This document shows positions 1-6,281 of a stretch of 8,647 nucleotides of DNA, piece after piece. Source of the DNA: Mycobacteriaceae bacterium (GTDB taxonomy: Bacteria; Actinomycetota; Actinomycetes; Mycobacteriales; Mycobacteriaceae); NCBI GenBank assembly GCA_019242135.1, contig JAFAWC010000168.1, positions 1 through 8,647 of the forward strand, written 5' to 3'. Position 1 is the stretch's first letter, and every line of letters begins with the position of its first letter. Made by a program: the position numbers and the translations under genes. Under the pieces are notes generated by a model. That model was given only the letters and a program-made list of their open reading frames with translations. It did no database searches and was not told where the DNA came from.

Positions 1-494
1 GTCTTGACCCGTCTGGCCGCGGCGATCACCGGGGCGGCGTCAACCAGCTCGGCGGACGGCAGCGCCTGGGAGAGCAGCGCGGCGAACATGGGTGTCAGGC
101 CGTCCGTGCCGACCCGGTGTGACTCGCGCAGGCCTGGGATCCTCGCGATTGATGCCATCAGGTTCGCAGGGTTCCAGCTCAACCCGAACAGGTCGTCGCG
201 GCCGATCTCCGGTGGCACTCCCTCGTCGGCCGTCGACAACAGATGCACACGGCCCGTTTCCCGTAATACCACCGCGACGGGGGCGAACGGGAGTACACCT
301 GCGCGCCCGAGTTGGCGTGCCCCCGACACGTAACGCACGTCGCCGACACCACCGAGTACAAGAGCATCAATCGCGTGAGTTTCCATGCCGGAGAGCACCT
401 TTGCGCGACGCTGTGTCCGCAGGCGGGTGAAGTCGACACGCGCGTCGTCCTCCAGTGCCATCATTCCGACGCGGACACCGGGGTCGCGACTCAC
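1..494 (-). CDS. M24-family metallopeptidase-like protein, second of a tandem pair (partial, N-terminal part only)
   Basis: The reverse strand is open from a GTG at 494 to the window edge, giving 164 codons of an unfinished protein. What is visible is the creatinase-type N-terminal domain that precedes the metal-binding domain in aminopeptidase P, prolidase and creatinase relatives. It is paralogous to the neighbouring gene: both have an RLR/RMR-x-QR segment, a VDGLVL/IDALVL strand followed by a YVSGA/YATGA segment, an FxPVAVV strand, and a VDAAPVIAAARRVK/VDASPVTGAAKVRK linker into the catalytic domain. The start GTG overlaps the stop of the upstream gene in a GTGA junction, so the two are very likely co-transcribed and translationally coupled. 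ATG codons at 464 and 461 are alternative starts. The catalytic domain lies outside the window, so activity cannot be judged. Family assignment is good; substrate is unknown. Confidence 0.8.
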   Translation of the reverse strand, partial: MSRDPGVRVGMMALEDDARVDFTRLRTQRRAKVLSGMETHAIDALVLGGVGDVRYVSGARQLGRAGVLPFAPVAVVLRETGRVHLLSTADEGVPPEIGRDDLFGLSWNPANLMASIARIPGLRESHRVGTDGLTPMFAALLSQALPSAELVDAAPVIAAARRVK

Positions 495-1672
495 GCGATC
501 ACCGAGTACGGGTCGTAGGTGTCGCCGCTGAGCTTGACCCAGCCCGTATCGGTCACGGCGACAATGTCTTCCGCGCGGTAGCCGGCTGCGCCGTCATCCC
601 AGATGACCGGTTCGAAGACGACCACCATCCCCGGCTCCATGATGAGCCGATCGTCGAATCGCTCGCCCAAATCGGTTCCGATGAGCGGCATTTCGGCGCT
701 ATCGGTGCCCACACCGTGGGCCAGATAGAAATGCTCGATCCAAGGACGAATGCCGTCGTTGGCCTCGATGGCAGCCCGGCCGAGCTGCAGCGCCGACACC
801 CCCGGTTTGAGGATGGCCAGAGTCGCGTCGACAACGTCGCGCCATCGTCGAAACTGGTTGTGCTGCCTTGTATTCGGGACTGGATTGAGGCCGGTGAGCC
901 AGGTTCGGCCGTAGTCGGAGGCATAACCCTGCCACGTGATGCCCGAGTCCACCCAGATCACGTCGCCGTCCCGCAGGAAGCGATCAGTGGTGACGGTCGG
1001 ATACGCCAAATCCCCGTGCAGAGTCCAGGGGCCAAGCTCGCGGGTCGGGGACATCACCTGCCAGATGGGGTCGATACCGTTGCCCGATGCGCCGAGCTCA
1101 AACACTCTTCGCAGGAATGTTGCGCTCAGATCCGTCTGCCGGACACCGGGTCTCAGCGTTGCTAGGGCGTCGACCATCGCGAGCTCGTTGAGCAGCTGGG
1201 CGTGGCGGATGCACGCCACCTCGTCGGGGGTCTTACGCACCTTCGCCGCGCCCGTCACCGGCGAGGCGTCGACCCACTCGTAACCGGGCAGAGTGCGCAG
1301 CATCGCGTGGGTCTGGTCGTCGATCGCCAAGCGGGCACCCGTGGGGAAGTGGCCGGCCAGCGCGCCGGCGAAGCTGTCGATGCCGTCGTCGAGGTCCGGG
1401 AACAGCGGCCCGTGCAAATGGTCGTCGGGAAGATCGGGCGGCGCTCCGTCGGCGTACAGCGTGTAGAGGTGCGGCGCGTCGTCGTCTCTGGCCACCACCG
1501 CCACCGGCCGGAACAGCGCGGCGTGGTCACCGTCCTGGGCGGGCACGGCGGCGCCGGTGGCATACGCCACCGAACTGGACCCGAGCAGCACCAACCCGTC
1601 GACAGCCTGTGCGTCGAGCTGCTCCTGCAATCTGGCGAAGCGCTGCCTGCGCATCCGTGCGAGGTCTGGCAT
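491..1672 (-). CDS. M24-family metallopeptidase (Xaa-Pro peptidase/creatinase-like)
   Basis: A 393-residue protein with the two-domain layout of M24 'pita-bread' enzymes: a creatinase-like N-terminal domain (about 1-145) and a catalytic domain (about 150-385). All five expected metal ligands can be placed: D242 in WVDSG, D253 in SDYGRTW, H319 in AHGVG, E354 in VVFEPVIW and E368 in YRAEDIV. The dinuclear metal site therefore looks intact. The family includes Xaa-Pro aminopeptidases, prolidases, creatinase, ectoine hydrolase and the DMSP lyase DddP, and nothing here decides between them. No signal peptide is seen, so it should be cytoplasmic. The start is the first usable codon after an in-frame TAA about 66 bases upstream; the Shine-Dalgarno is weak. 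It overlaps the next M24 gene by four bases and is divergent from a P450 gene, suggesting a small catabolic or modification locus. Confidence 0.9.
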   Translation of the reverse strand: MPDLARMRRQRFARLQEQLDAQAVDGLVLLGSSSVAYATGAAVPAQDGDHAALFRPVAVVARDDDAPHLYTLYADGAPPDLPDDHLHGPLFPDLDDGIDSFAGALAGHFPTGARLAIDDQTHAMLRTLPGYEWVDASPVTGAAKVRKTPDEVACIRHAQLLNELAMVDALATLRPGVRQTDLSATFLRRVFELGASGNGIDPIWQVMSPTRELGPWTLHGDLAYPTVTTDRFLRDGDVIWVDSGITWQGYASDYGRTWLTGLNPVPNTRQHNQFRRWRDVVDATLAILKPGVSALQLGRAAIEANDGIRPWIEHFYLAHGVGTDSAEMPLIGTDLGERFDDRLIMEPGMVVVFEPVIWDDGAAGYRAEDIVAVTDTGWVKLSGDTYDPYSVIA

Positions 1673-1786
1673 ATCCGGGATCGGCCGGCCGCCGATCGCC
1701 GCGCCCGCAGCCCAGTCGTCGATCGCCCTGCCCCCTTAACATTGCAAAGATAAGCATATTGACTTCGGCGGTTGGTGGTTCTTTCG
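1673..1786. promoter_or_regulatory. Divergent promoter region between the M24 pair and the P450
   Basis: This 114-base gap must hold the promoters of both divergent transcripts. Its centre (about 1736-1763) is strikingly AT-rich in a GC-rich setting. On the reverse strand TATGCT (1758-1753) and TATCTT (1752-1747) both fit the mycobacterial -10 pattern TANNNT, and on the forward strand TAACAT (1737-1742) fits it. No convincing -35 box is seen. A loose dyad (ATTGC at 1741-1745 facing GCATAT at 1754-1759) could be a regulator site, but it is imperfect. No regulator gene is visible in the window. Confidence 0.45.
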
Positions 1787-3037
1787 ATGGCTGATCGGGT
1801 GGTTGTGGACTTCGACCATCATTCCGACGAGTACAACCTCAACGAGCTTGCGATCAACGCCGAGCTGCGGCAGCGGTGCCCGGTCGCGTGGAACTGCAAC
1901 TACGGCGGATTCTGGTTCGTCACCAGCTACGACGCGGTGGCGCGGACCGCCCGGGACGGTGACACCTTCGCGCACAAGTACGAGCCGGACGCCGAAGACG
2001 GGGTGAACTACCAGGGCGAGATGGGTGTGCCACGCCCGGAGGGTCAGCCCGCGCTCGGCATCGGTGAAGTCGACGGTCCGTACCACCAGGCGTTGCGGCG
2101 CGCGCTCGCGCCGTTCTTCTCGCCGCGGGCCGTCGACGCGATGCGCCCGTTTATGGAGCAATCGGTGGACTGGTTTCTCGATCAGCGGATCGGCGATGGG
2201 GCCATGGACCTGGTGCTCGACTATGCGAGCCCTGTTCCTGCGATCCTGACCATGCGGTTGATGGGCCTTCCGCACGACAACTGGCAGTTGTACGCGAACC
2301 TGTTCCACTCGGTGATGGCCGTTCCGCAGGACAGTCCCGCGTACGCGGACGCTATCGCGGAAGTCCCCGCGATGATGGACGGGCTGCTCCGGTTTGCGGC
2401 GGCGCGGCGGACTTCTCCGCAGGACGATCTGACGAGCTTCCTCGTTTCGTTCGAGTTCGACGGCAAGCATCTCGATGACGAGCAGCTCCTGTCGATTCTG
2501 TGGAATCTGATCGGTGGAGGCGTCGACACCACGACGTCACAGACCGCCTTGAGCCTGTTGCATCTGGGCACCCACCCGAATCTGCGGCGCCAGCTCATTG
2601 AGTACCCGGAGCTGTACAGCACGGCAACAGAGGAGTTGCTTCGATACTTCTCGGTGAATCAGCAGCTGAGTAGGACGGTGACTCGCGACACCGTGCTCGG
2701 CGGTCAACATCTTCGGCGCAACGACCGGCTCGTCATCAGCTGGCTCGCGGCCAACCACGACGAGCAGGAGTTCGAGCGCCCCGGAGAAGTCGTGCTGGAT
2801 CGCGCGCCCAACCGCCACCTCGCCTTCGGGCTCGGCCCGCACCGCTGCATCGGATCGCATCTGGCGCGGGTCATGTTCCAGGTGATGGTGAAGGCGGTCC
2901 TCGATCGCATCCCGGACTACCGGGTCGACGTCGCGGGCGTACACGAATACCTCGGCAATCCGAGCATGACCGGTTTGGGCAAGCTGCCGGTAACGTTCAC
3001 GCCCGGGGTGTCGTTGGGGACGGAGCGTCCGTACTAG
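1787..3037 (+). CDS. Cytochrome P450 monooxygenase
   Basis: A soluble bacterial class P450 of 416 residues with every core motif: an HxxxR helix-C motif (H100-R104, in DGPYHQALRR), the I-helix oxygen-activating motif GGGVDTTT (about 243-250, D247/T248), the K-helix ExxR (E283-R286), and the heme loop FGLGPHRCIG with the cysteine ligand C354. It should bind heme and insert one oxygen atom into a substrate using electrons from a ferredoxin and reductase encoded elsewhere, since neither is visible beside it. ATG 1787 is preferred; GTG 1775 and TTG 1772 are in frame upstream and would add four or five residues. No strong Shine-Dalgarno is seen. It is divergent from two M24 genes and convergent with dnaQ. 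I do not assign a CYP family number; substrate unknown. Confidence 0.93.
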   Translation: MADRVVVDFDHHSDEYNLNELAINAELRQRCPVAWNCNYGGFWFVTSYDAVARTARDGDTFAHKYEPDAEDGVNYQGEMGVPRPEGQPALGIGEVDGPYHQALRRALAPFFSPRAVDAMRPFMEQSVDWFLDQRIGDGAMDLVLDYASPVPAILTMRLMGLPHDNWQLYANLFHSVMAVPQDSPAYADAIAEVPAMMDGLLRFAAARRTSPQDDLTSFLVSFEFDGKHLDDEQLLSILWNLIGGGVDTTTSQTALSLLHLGTHPNLRRQLIEYPELYSTATEELLRYFSVNQQLSRTVTRDTVLGGQHLRRNDRLVISWLAANHDEQEFERPGEVVLDRAPNRHLAFGLGPHRCIGSHLARVMFQVMVKAVLDRIPDYRVDVAGVHEYLGNPSMTGLGKLPVTFTPGVSLGTERPY

Positions 3038-3064
3038 GGCGCTAGCTATAAATTTGTCGCGGTT

Positions 3065-3079
3065 GCGCGTTGAACGCGC
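3065..3079. terminator. Short palindrome between convergent P450 and dnaQ genes
   Basis: GCGCGTT and AACGCGC face each other around a single G, a perfect 15-base palindrome in the 49-base gap between two convergent stop codons. The position suits a shared transcription terminator. There is no T-run on either strand and the hairpin is small, so this is a weak prediction, perhaps a factor-assisted or non-canonical mycobacterial terminator. Confidence 0.35.
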
Positions 3080-3086
3080 TTCGGCT

Positions 3087-4103
3087 TCAGAAAAGGGCGA
3101 ACTGCTCGCCCGCGACGATCGGGTCGACGAACTCCTCGATCGAGGTGCCGCCGACGACCTCGGGCAGCAAGGCCATGAACTGCTCGTCTGAGATGGTCGG
3201 CACGCCGAGTTCGCGAGCGTGGAAGCCCTTGCCGTGCTCGGCGCGAGGATCGTTACAGATCATCACCGACGTCGCGGGGTCGAGCATGTCGGCGTAGGCC
3301 AGACCGGCGTGCATGATCCGCTCGATCAGCTCCTCGTGGGTGCGCTGCACCTCGGCGGACAACGCCACCCGCATGCCCTGGACCAGCGGGCGGCCCGGCA
3401 CATGACGGCCCGGGTTCAGCCACGGGCACGGCACGCGCGCAGCGACCATCTTCAGCGGTCTGAGCTCGTCGTGAATGACGCGTCCGTTGGGCCACCGACG
3501 CCGTGTCGCCGGGCGCACCGGCAGCCACACGTCGAGATCGCGGGCCCGCTCGACCGCGGGGGTCAGCACCCGCGACAGCACCAGCGCGTCATCTCGGGCG
3601 TCGTGCGGGCACAGCTGCGGGACGCCCCAGTGCGCGGCCAAGGTTTCCAGCCGCAGGTTCTCGGTTTTCAGCGCCAGCCGGCGTGCCAGCTCGACCGTGC
3701 ACATCACCGTGTCGACCGGGAGTTCGACCTCCACCAGCTCGGCCTCGGCGGCGAGGAACCCGTAGTCGAACGCCACGTTGTGCGCCACCAGCGTGCGACC
3801 CTGCAGCATCTCCACCAGCTCGGCGGCGATGTCGGCGAACGTCGGCTGGTCGGCCAGCATCTCGGCGGTCAGCCCATGCACGTGCGTCGGGCCCGGGTCG
3901 ACACCGGGGTTCAGCAGGCTGGCCACCGAGCGTTCCACGAATCCGTCGGCGTCAAGCGCCAGCGCGGCCAGGCTGATCACCCGCGCATAGCCGGGACGGA
4001 AGCCCGATGTCTCCACGTCCAGAACCACCCAGCCGTCGTCCTTGGCGTCGTGCTCGGCGACCGGTATCCCCCATGGGGCGGTGCACCTCGGTGGTGCTGT
4101 CAC
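3087..4103 (-). CDS. dnaQ: DnaQ-family (DEDDh) 3'-5' exonuclease with C-terminal BRCT-like domain
   Basis: A 338-residue protein with the three exonuclease motifs of the DEDDh family: LDVET (D29, E31), HNVAFD (H108-D113) and HDARDD (H167, D172). These bind two divalent metals and remove nucleotides from DNA 3' ends. After a middle segment (about 190-235) of no clear domain, residues about 237-325 look like a BRCT domain: a G-x-RVAL strand, an amphipathic helix, an MICND strand, a GK-x-FHARELGVP segment, then IS-x-EQFM. The same layout is seen in the M. tuberculosis protein called DnaQ (Rv3711c), whose role as replicative proofreader is doubtful because mycobacterial DnaE1 has its own PHP-domain proofreading. 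The reading frame stays open to 4730, but that would run through murT. GTG 4103 gives a length close to the homologue. It is divergent from murT across 136 bases. Confidence 0.9.
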   Translation of the reverse strand: MTAPPRCTAPWGIPVAEHDAKDDGWVVLDVETSGFRPGYARVISLAALALDADGFVERSVASLLNPGVDPGPTHVHGLTAEMLADQPTFADIAAELVEMLQGRTLVAHNVAFDYGFLAAEAELVEVELPVDTVMCTVELARRLALKTENLRLETLAAHWGVPQLCPHDARDDALVLSRVLTPAVERARDLDVWLPVRPATRRRWPNGRVIHDELRPLKMVAARVPCPWLNPGRHVPGRPLVQGMRVALSAEVQRTHEELIERIMHAGLAYADMLDPATSVMICNDPRAEHGKGFHARELGVPTISDEQFMALLPEVVGGTSIEEFVDPIVAGEQFALF

Positions 4104-4239
4104 ATCCCTAGGGTGCCACGGTGGTCTGACAAAACCGCTGATCGCAGCGCTCGTGTCGGGCGGAGCTTGGTCATCAGCGGATGAGCTGTCGCGGCGCTCG
4201 TGTCGCGGGCAGCAGGCCGTCTCGGCATAAACTGCCCCG
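4104..4239. promoter_or_regulatory. Divergent dnaQ-murT intergenic region with repeats
   Basis: The 136-base gap contains the promoters of both genes. Two near-identical 15-mers, GCAGCGCTCGTGTCG (4144-4158) and GCGGCGCTCGTGTCG (4191-4205), lie 47 bases apart. CCGCTGAT (4135-4142) and ATCAGCGG (4173-4180) form a perfect inverted pair, and CGCTG-ATCG-CAGCG (4136-4149) forms a small hairpin. The layout could be a regulator site or a folded element; no known motif is recognised. Confidence 0.4.
4228..4233 (+). promoter_or_regulatory. -10 box of a leaderless murT promoter
   Basis: TAAACT matches the mycobacterial -10 consensus TANNNT and is followed by exactly six bases (GCCCCG) before the A of the murT ATG. 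This spacing places the transcription start on the start codon itself. No Shine-Dalgarno is seen before the ATG, which fits a leaderless mRNA. No good -35 is evident, as is common in mycobacteria. Confidence 0.6.
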
Positions 4240-5472
4240 ATGATCACTGCCCGCGGACGCGCCGCGCTCGCGGCCGGAGCGACCGCACGATGGGCGTCGC
4301 GGATGACGGGCCGCGGGGCCGGGGCGATGATCGGCGGGCTGGTGGCAATGACCCTGGACCGCTCGTTATTGCGCCAGCTCGGCGACGGCCGGCGCACGGT
4401 GCTGGTGACGGGTACCAACGGTAAATCGACCACCACCCGGATGACGGCCATGGCGCTGGGCTCGCTTGGTGCGGTGGCGACAAACGCAACCGGTGCGAAC
4501 ATGGACGCGGGGCTGATCGCCGCGCTGGCGTCGGCGCGCAACGCCCCGCTGGCAGCGCTCGAGGTCGACGAGATGCACCTGCCGCACGTCGCCGACGCCG
4601 TGGATCCGCGAGTGATCGTGCTGCTGAACCTGTCGCGCGACCAGCTGGACCGGGTGGGTGAGATCAACACGATCGAGCGCGCACTGCGGGCGGGGCTTTC
4701 CCGGCACCCCTCCGCGGTCGTGGTGGCCAACTGTGACGACGTGCTGATGACGTCCGCGGCCTACGACTGCCCGCACGTGGTGTGGGTGGCCGCCGGCGGC
4801 GGGTGGGCCAACGATTCGGTGAGCTGCCCGCGCTCCGGCGAGGTGATCGTGCGCGACCAGGGGCACTGGTACAGCACCGGCACGGATTTCAAGCGGCCCA
4901 CGCCGCAGTGGTGGTTCGACGACGAAATGCTTTATGGGCCCGACGGTTTGGCGCTGCCTCTCGCGCTGTCGCTGCCCGGAGCGGTGAACCGGGGCAATGC
5001 AGCGCAGGCAATCGCGGCAGCGGTCGCGGTGGGGGTCGATCCTGCTTCGGCGGTGGCGGCGGTGGGCGGTGTCTCGGAGGTCGCCGGCCGCTACCGGACA
5101 GTGAGGATCGGATCGCACACCGCGCGGATCCTGCTCGCGAAGAATCCGGCCGGCTGGCAAGAGGCCCTGTCCATGATCGACAAGCACGGCGCAGGCGTGG
5201 TGATCTCGGTGAACGGGCAGGTCCCGGACGGGGAAGACCTGTCGTGGCTGTGGGATGTGCGTTTCGAGCATTTCGAGGACACCGCGGTGGTGGCCGCTGG
5301 TGAACGCGGTACCGACCTGGCGGTGCGGTTGACCTATGCCGGTGTCGCGCACACGTTGGTGCACGACACCGTCGCGGCGATCGAGTCGTGTCCGGCGGGG
5401 CACGTGGAGGTAATCGCGAACTACACGGCGTTTTTGCAGCTGACCCGGGCGCTGGAGCGGCGCCGTGGCTGA
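4240..5472 (+). CDS. murT: MurT, lipid II isoglutaminyl synthase (glutamine-hydrolysing) Mur-ligase subunit
   Basis: A 410-residue Mur-ligase-like protein with the ATP-binding P-loop GTNGKSTTT (58-66), a central ligase domain with the family's EVDE (108-111) and LNLSRDQLDR (129-138) segments, and a C-terminal DUF1727 region with KNPAGWQEAL (301-310) and DLSWLWD (333-339). With GatD it amidates the alpha-carboxyl of D-Glu in the lipid II stem peptide to D-isoglutamine, in the cytoplasm at the membrane; MurT activates the carboxyl and receives ammonia from GatD. An aspartate of the C-terminal DLSWLWD segment is probably the one that completes the GatD catalytic triad, as described for S. aureus. 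Where Firmicutes MurT has a four-cysteine zinc ribbon, this protein reads SCPRSG (195-200) and WYSTGTDFKRP (210-220), keeping only C196. gatD follows directly, so the two form an operon. Confidence 0.93.
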   Translation: MITARGRAALAAGATARWASRMTGRGAGAMIGGLVAMTLDRSLLRQLGDGRRTVLVTGTNGKSTTTRMTAMALGSLGAVATNATGANMDAGLIAALASARNAPLAALEVDEMHLPHVADAVDPRVIVLLNLSRDQLDRVGEINTIERALRAGLSRHPSAVVVANCDDVLMTSAAYDCPHVVWVAAGGGWANDSVSCPRSGEVIVRDQGHWYSTGTDFKRPTPQWWFDDEMLYGPDGLALPLALSLPGAVNRGNAAQAIAAAVAVGVDPASAVAAVGGVSEVAGRYRTVRIGSHTARILLAKNPAGWQEALSMIDKHGAGVVISVNGQVPDGEDLSWLWDVRFEHFEDTAVVAAGERGTDLAVRLTYAGVAHTLVHDTVAAIESCPAGHVEVIANYTAFLQLTRALERRRG

Positions 5473-5488
5473 CGGCCCGGGTGACCGC

Positions 5489-5497
5489 GGAGGTGAT
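5489..5497 (+). promoter_or_regulatory. Strong Shine-Dalgarno deciding the gatD start
   Basis: GGAGGTGAT is nine bases of perfect complement to the 16S rRNA 3' end and lies six bases before GTG 5504. It sits inside what would be coding sequence if gatD began at GTG 5465, so it argues for the shorter gatD product. Confidence 0.7.
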
Positions 5498-5503
5498 TCG
5501 GTC

Positions 5504-6193
5504 GTGCGCATCGGGCTGGTGCTGCCCGATGTGATGGGCACGTACGGCGACGGGGGCAACGCGGTGGTGCTTCGGCAGCGGCTGCTTCTGCGCGGCATCG
5601 CCGCCTCGATCGTGCCGGTTACGCTCTCGGATCCGGTGCCGTCGTCGCTGGATCTGTACACGCTGGGCGGCGCGGAGGACTACGCGCAGCGGCTGGCCAC
5701 CAGGCATCTGCTTCGCTACCCGGGACTGCAGGACGCGGCGTCGCGCGGTGCGCCGGTGCTGGCGATCTGCGCGGCCATCCAGGTGCTCGGCCATTGGTAC
5801 GAGACGTCCGCCGGTGAGCGGGTGTCCGGGGTTGGACTGCTCGATCTGGTGACCGCGCCACAGCGGGTGCGCACGATCGGTGAGCTGGTCAGCCGACCCC
5901 TGGTAGACGGCCTGTCGGAGATTTTGACGGGTTTCGAGAATCATCGCGGCGGGACGGTGCTGGGCTCGTCGGCACGCCCGCTGGGGGCGGTGACGAAGGG
6001 CGCGGGCAACCGCGCCGGCGATGGATTCGACGGTGCGGTGCAGGGCAGCGTTGTCGCGACGTACATGCACGGGCCGTGCCTGGCGCGAAATCCCGCGCTG
6101 GCCGACCTGCTGCTGACCCGGGTGGTCGGGCCGATGCCGCCGCTGGAGCTCGACGAGGTCGCATTGTTGCGGCGGGAACGGCTGCGGGCGTGA
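5504..6193 (+). CDS. gatD: GatD, lipid II isoglutaminyl synthase glutaminase subunit (CobB/CobQ-like)
   Basis: A 229-residue class I glutamine amidotransferase. The nucleophile is C89 in LAICAAIQ, and the catalytic histidine is H189 in ATYMHGP; the third triad residue is supplied by MurT. It hydrolyses glutamine and passes ammonia to MurT to make D-isoglutamine in peptidoglycan precursors. The N-terminus RIGLVLPDVMGTYGDGGNA and the GFENHRGG segment (143-150) are typical of mycobacterial proteins once annotated CobQ2. There is no dethiobiotin-synthase-like domain, so it is not a true cobyric acid synthase. GTG 5504 is chosen because of the strong Shine-Dalgarno before it and a length near the roughly 231 residues I recall for Rv3713. 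GTG 5465 would add 13 residues and overlap murT by eight bases. It is convergent with the nuclease-like gene to its right. Confidence 0.92.
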   Translation: MRIGLVLPDVMGTYGDGGNAVVLRQRLLLRGIAASIVPVTLSDPVPSSLDLYTLGGAEDYAQRLATRHLLRYPGLQDAASRGAPVLAICAAIQVLGHWYETSAGERVSGVGLLDLVTAPQRVRTIGELVSRPLVDGLSEILTGFENHRGGTVLGSSARPLGAVTKGAGNRAGDGFDGAVQGSVVATYMHGPCLARNPALADLLLTRVVGPMPPLELDEVALLRRERLRA

Positions 6194-6231
6194 CTAGTGC
6201 GCTGCGGTTGCAAGCGCGGAGGGGCGAAAGG

Positions 6232-6280
6232 GGCGTATCGCAGCGGAAGTGCGAGTGGGGAGGTGCGAAACGCCCGTTTC
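6232..6280. repeat. 49-base direct repeat, copy 1
   Basis: It matches 7195-7243 at 46 of 49 positions, differing at 6237, 6273 and 6274, in the same orientation. It fills the gap between convergent gatD and the nuclease-like gene and ends one base before the latter's stop codon. It contains GAAACG-CC-CGTTTC (6267-6280). A related 25-base stretch at 6216-6240 resembles 6257-6281 (18 of 25), so copy 1 is part of an imperfect tandem with a period of 41 bases. The structure resembles small mycobacterial intergenic repeats such as MIRU elements, but I do not recognise the sequence. Confidence 0.85.
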
Positions 6281-6281
6281 A

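Noticed and set aside
455..1165. 236-residue forward open frame opposite the M24 genes
   Set aside because: No motifs, and it runs across the junction of two genuine genes on the other strand.
1759..1764. TTGACT as a -35 box for the P450
   Set aside because: No acceptable -10 lies at the right distance; the expected position falls on the start codon.
1736..2470. 244-residue reverse open frame opposite the P450
   Set aside because: The P450 frame carries all family motifs. This frame is an arginine-rich shadow.
4104..4730. Long leftward extension of the dnaQ reading frame to 4730, giving 547 residues
   Set aside because: It would run antisense through the murT P-loop region and through the divergent promoter. 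The extra residues are serine/arginine-rich and resemble no domain, as expected for a GC-rich antisense frame.
4366..5661. 431-residue reverse-strand open frame opposite murT-gatD
   Set aside because: Composition is arginine/histidine/glutamine-rich with no motif, while the forward strand encodes clear MurT and GatD motifs. It is a GC-rich shadow.
4889..6070. 393-residue reverse-strand open frame opposite murT-gatD
   Set aside because: Proline/arginine-rich low-complexity translation, antisense to conserved genes, no recognisable fold.
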